This document shows positions 6,264 to 6,902 of a stretch of 6,902 bases of DNA, piece after piece; the first letter of the stretch is position 1; the number at the start of each line of letters is the position of its first letter. A model generated the notes under the pieces. That model worked only from the letters and a program-made list of their open reading frames with translations. It was not told where the DNA came from and did no database searches. Source of the DNA: Thermodesulfobacteriota bacterium (lineage in GTDB: Bacteria > Desulfobacterota > Syntrophobacteria > BM002); assembly GCA_947259475.1 (NCBI GenBank), contig CAMYLW010000214.1, positions 5,505 through 12,406 of the forward strand, read 5' to 3'. The translations under genes were made by a program, and so were the position numbers.

Positions 6264-6337
6264 TGGGGGATCGTCTAGAGGTAGGACGCATGACTCTGGC
6301 TCATGCTACGGGGGTTCGAATCCTCCTCCCCCAGCCA
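6264..6337 (+). tRNA. tRNA-Gln (anticodon CTG)
   Basis: A 74-nt cloverleaf. The acceptor stem is TGGGGGA with TCCCCCA (7 bp), G is the discriminator base, and CCA is encoded. The D arm contains the AGAGGTAGGAC segment. The anticodon stem CATGA/TCATG (6289-6293, 6301-6305) carries the loop CTCTGGC, with anticodon CTG at 6296-6298 reading CAG. The T stem GGGGG/CCTCC has one G-U pair and the loop TTCGAAT. The C34 anticodon marks a minor isoacceptor beside the usual TTG one. In most Firmicutes it would be charged by misacylation with Glu followed by GatCAB amidation (general knowledge, not visible here). Confidence 0.96.
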
Positions 6338-6342
6338 TTGGT

Positions 6343-6478
6343 GTTAAACGTTATTGGTTATCCGTTATTAGTTATAGGAAAAACATCAGCCGCTATTCTG
6401 CACATCTATCAATTGTGAGACATAATTCCGAATATCTTTCTCCTACGACAGTTAACTTATAACTGATAACTAATAACA
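6343..6478. repeat. Heptad repeat, copy C (GTTATNN word) as facing arms
   Basis: The left arm (6343-6377) is five consecutive 7-nt units, four of the form GTTATNN and one GTTAAAC. The right arm (6451-6478) is four 7-nt units of the reverse sense, close to NATAACT. The arms contain a 12-bp perfect match (6364-6375 with 6466-6477) and are separated by 73 nt in which I see no gene. The structure fills the spacer between the two tRNA genes, so a tRNA-Gln/Glu precursor would carry a long hairpin. Confidence 0.75.
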
Positions 6479-6494
6479 TATCACTCGGCATTGC

Positions 6495-6570
6495 GGTCCC
6501 ATCGTCTAGTGGTCTAGGATATCGGCCTCTCACGCCGAAGACACGGGTTCGAGTCCCGTTGGGACTGCCA
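6495..6570 (+). tRNA. tRNA-Glu (anticodon CTC)
   Basis: A 76-nt cloverleaf. The acceptor stem is GGTCCCA with TGGGACT, including a G-U pair at 1-72. G is the discriminator base and CCA is encoded. The anticodon stem TCGGC/GCCGA carries the loop CTCTCAC, with anticodon CTC at 6529-6531 reading GAG. The T arm ACGGG/CCCGT has the loop TTCGAGT. No clear promoter stands directly before it, so it is probably transcribed together with tRNA-Gln upstream. Confidence 0.96.
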
Positions 6571-6579
6571 AATTAAATC

Positions 6580-6616
6580 AAGGACTTACGAGTAATCATG
6601 GGTCCTTTTATTTTTT
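6580..6616. terminator. Likely bidirectional terminator after tRNA-Glu
   Basis: AAGGAC (6580-6585) pairs with GTCCTT (6602-6607) around a 16-nt loop that can add a short inner stem. On the plus strand it is followed by TTTTATTTTTTC, ending the tRNA transcript. On the minus strand the stem starts right after the TAA (6608-6610) of the reading frame from the right, and is followed by GATTTAATTT, a weaker tail. Confidence 0.65.
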
Positions 6617-6889
6617 CTGTACTTCGTTCCCAACTCCATACCCAACAGACGCTAGCATTCTGACTGCCAAACAGTCCTCACAATCGACTATCCTGCCTTG
6701 GCGAATACCTACCGATACCCCAGCAAACCGCACGCTTAAATGCCCCATTTCAATCCAGCCGATCCTCGCCGCAGCTACTGCGGCTGTCCACAAAAATAAT
6801 CTCCCGCAAGCCCGGATTTGCGAAGGGGGGTAGCCCCCCACGCAGCCTTGGACCGATTGCCGGAAAGTGCTCTTGTAATCGCGCACCAT
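6608..6889 (-). CDS. Unrecognised protein, start possibly beyond window
   Basis: I do not recognise this 93-residue frame. Residues 52-69 (SVRFAGVSVGIRQGRIVD) alternate like beta strands. C70-E-D-C73 forms a CxxC, and 74-81 look helical, which is a protein-like end. The N-terminal 35 residues are less convincing and their DNA contains two tight GC hairpins (6768-6784 and 6825-6839). The ATG at 6889 has no ribosome site in the 13 visible upstream bases and the frame stays open to the edge, so the true start may lie outside. A terminator-like stem directly after the TAA supports a real gene end. It could be a small hypothetical protein, the end of a longer gene, or chance. Confidence 0.4.
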   Translation of the reverse strand: MVRDYKSTFRQSVQGCVGGYPPSQIRACGRLFLWTAAVAAARIGWIEMGHLSVRFAGVSVGIRQGRIVDCEDCLAVRMLASVGYGVGNEVQKK

Positions 6890-6902
6890 TTTTTCAAAAC
6901 CA

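Noticed and set aside
6495..6616. Integration site for a mobile element at the tRNA 3' ends
   Set aside because: No integrase gene and no direct repeat of the tRNA 3' end appear in the visible flank.

Overview
The window looks like chromosomal DNA from an anaerobic, Gram-positive, Clostridia-type Firmicute of intermediate GC. The evidence is strong purine-rich ribosome binding sites, GTG and TTG starts, a zinc-finger L32 of Clostridia type, tRNA genes that encode their CCA ends, and an electron-transfer flavoprotein alpha subunit fused to a two-cluster ferredoxin domain. This placement is inference. I could not assign a genus.

All recognisable protein genes lie on the minus strand and are read from right to left. 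A sigma-A-type promoter (6141-6168) drives yceD (DUF177) and rpmF, and an intrinsic terminator (5270-5306) follows rpmF. Next come fabH (GTG start at 5202), an acyl-CoA dehydrogenase gene, etfB (broken), etfA with its ferredoxin domain, and fabG. The right part holds two plus-strand tRNA genes, Gln(CTG) and Glu(CTC), a likely bidirectional terminator, and an unrecognised minus-strand reading frame at the edge.

yceD-rpmF-fab is the familiar bacterial link between ribosomal protein L32 and fatty-acid synthesis, but plsX is absent between rpmF and fabH. Between fabH (chain initiation) and fabG (3-ketoacyl reduction) sits a flavin redox module: acyl-CoA dehydrogenase plus EtfAB. With the ferredoxin-type EtfA, this module resembles systems that couple enoyl-CoA reduction or acyl-CoA oxidation to ferredoxin, as in A. 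woodii caffeyl-CoA reductase. It could feed reducing power into, or remove electrons from, acyl chains handled by FabH and FabG. That role is inference.

The least ordinary signals are three. First, etfB lacks a segment in mid-gene and changes frame there, although its ends and neighbours are intact. Second, three separate intergenic spacers (69-121, 921-981, 6343-6478) each hold short tandem heptanucleotides arranged as facing inverted arms, with a different heptamer at each place. Third, there are several strong palindromes: 20 bp just after fabG, 21 bp just before fabH, and an attenuator-like pair of hairpins before rpmF. No phage, IS, CRISPR or defence system is visible.
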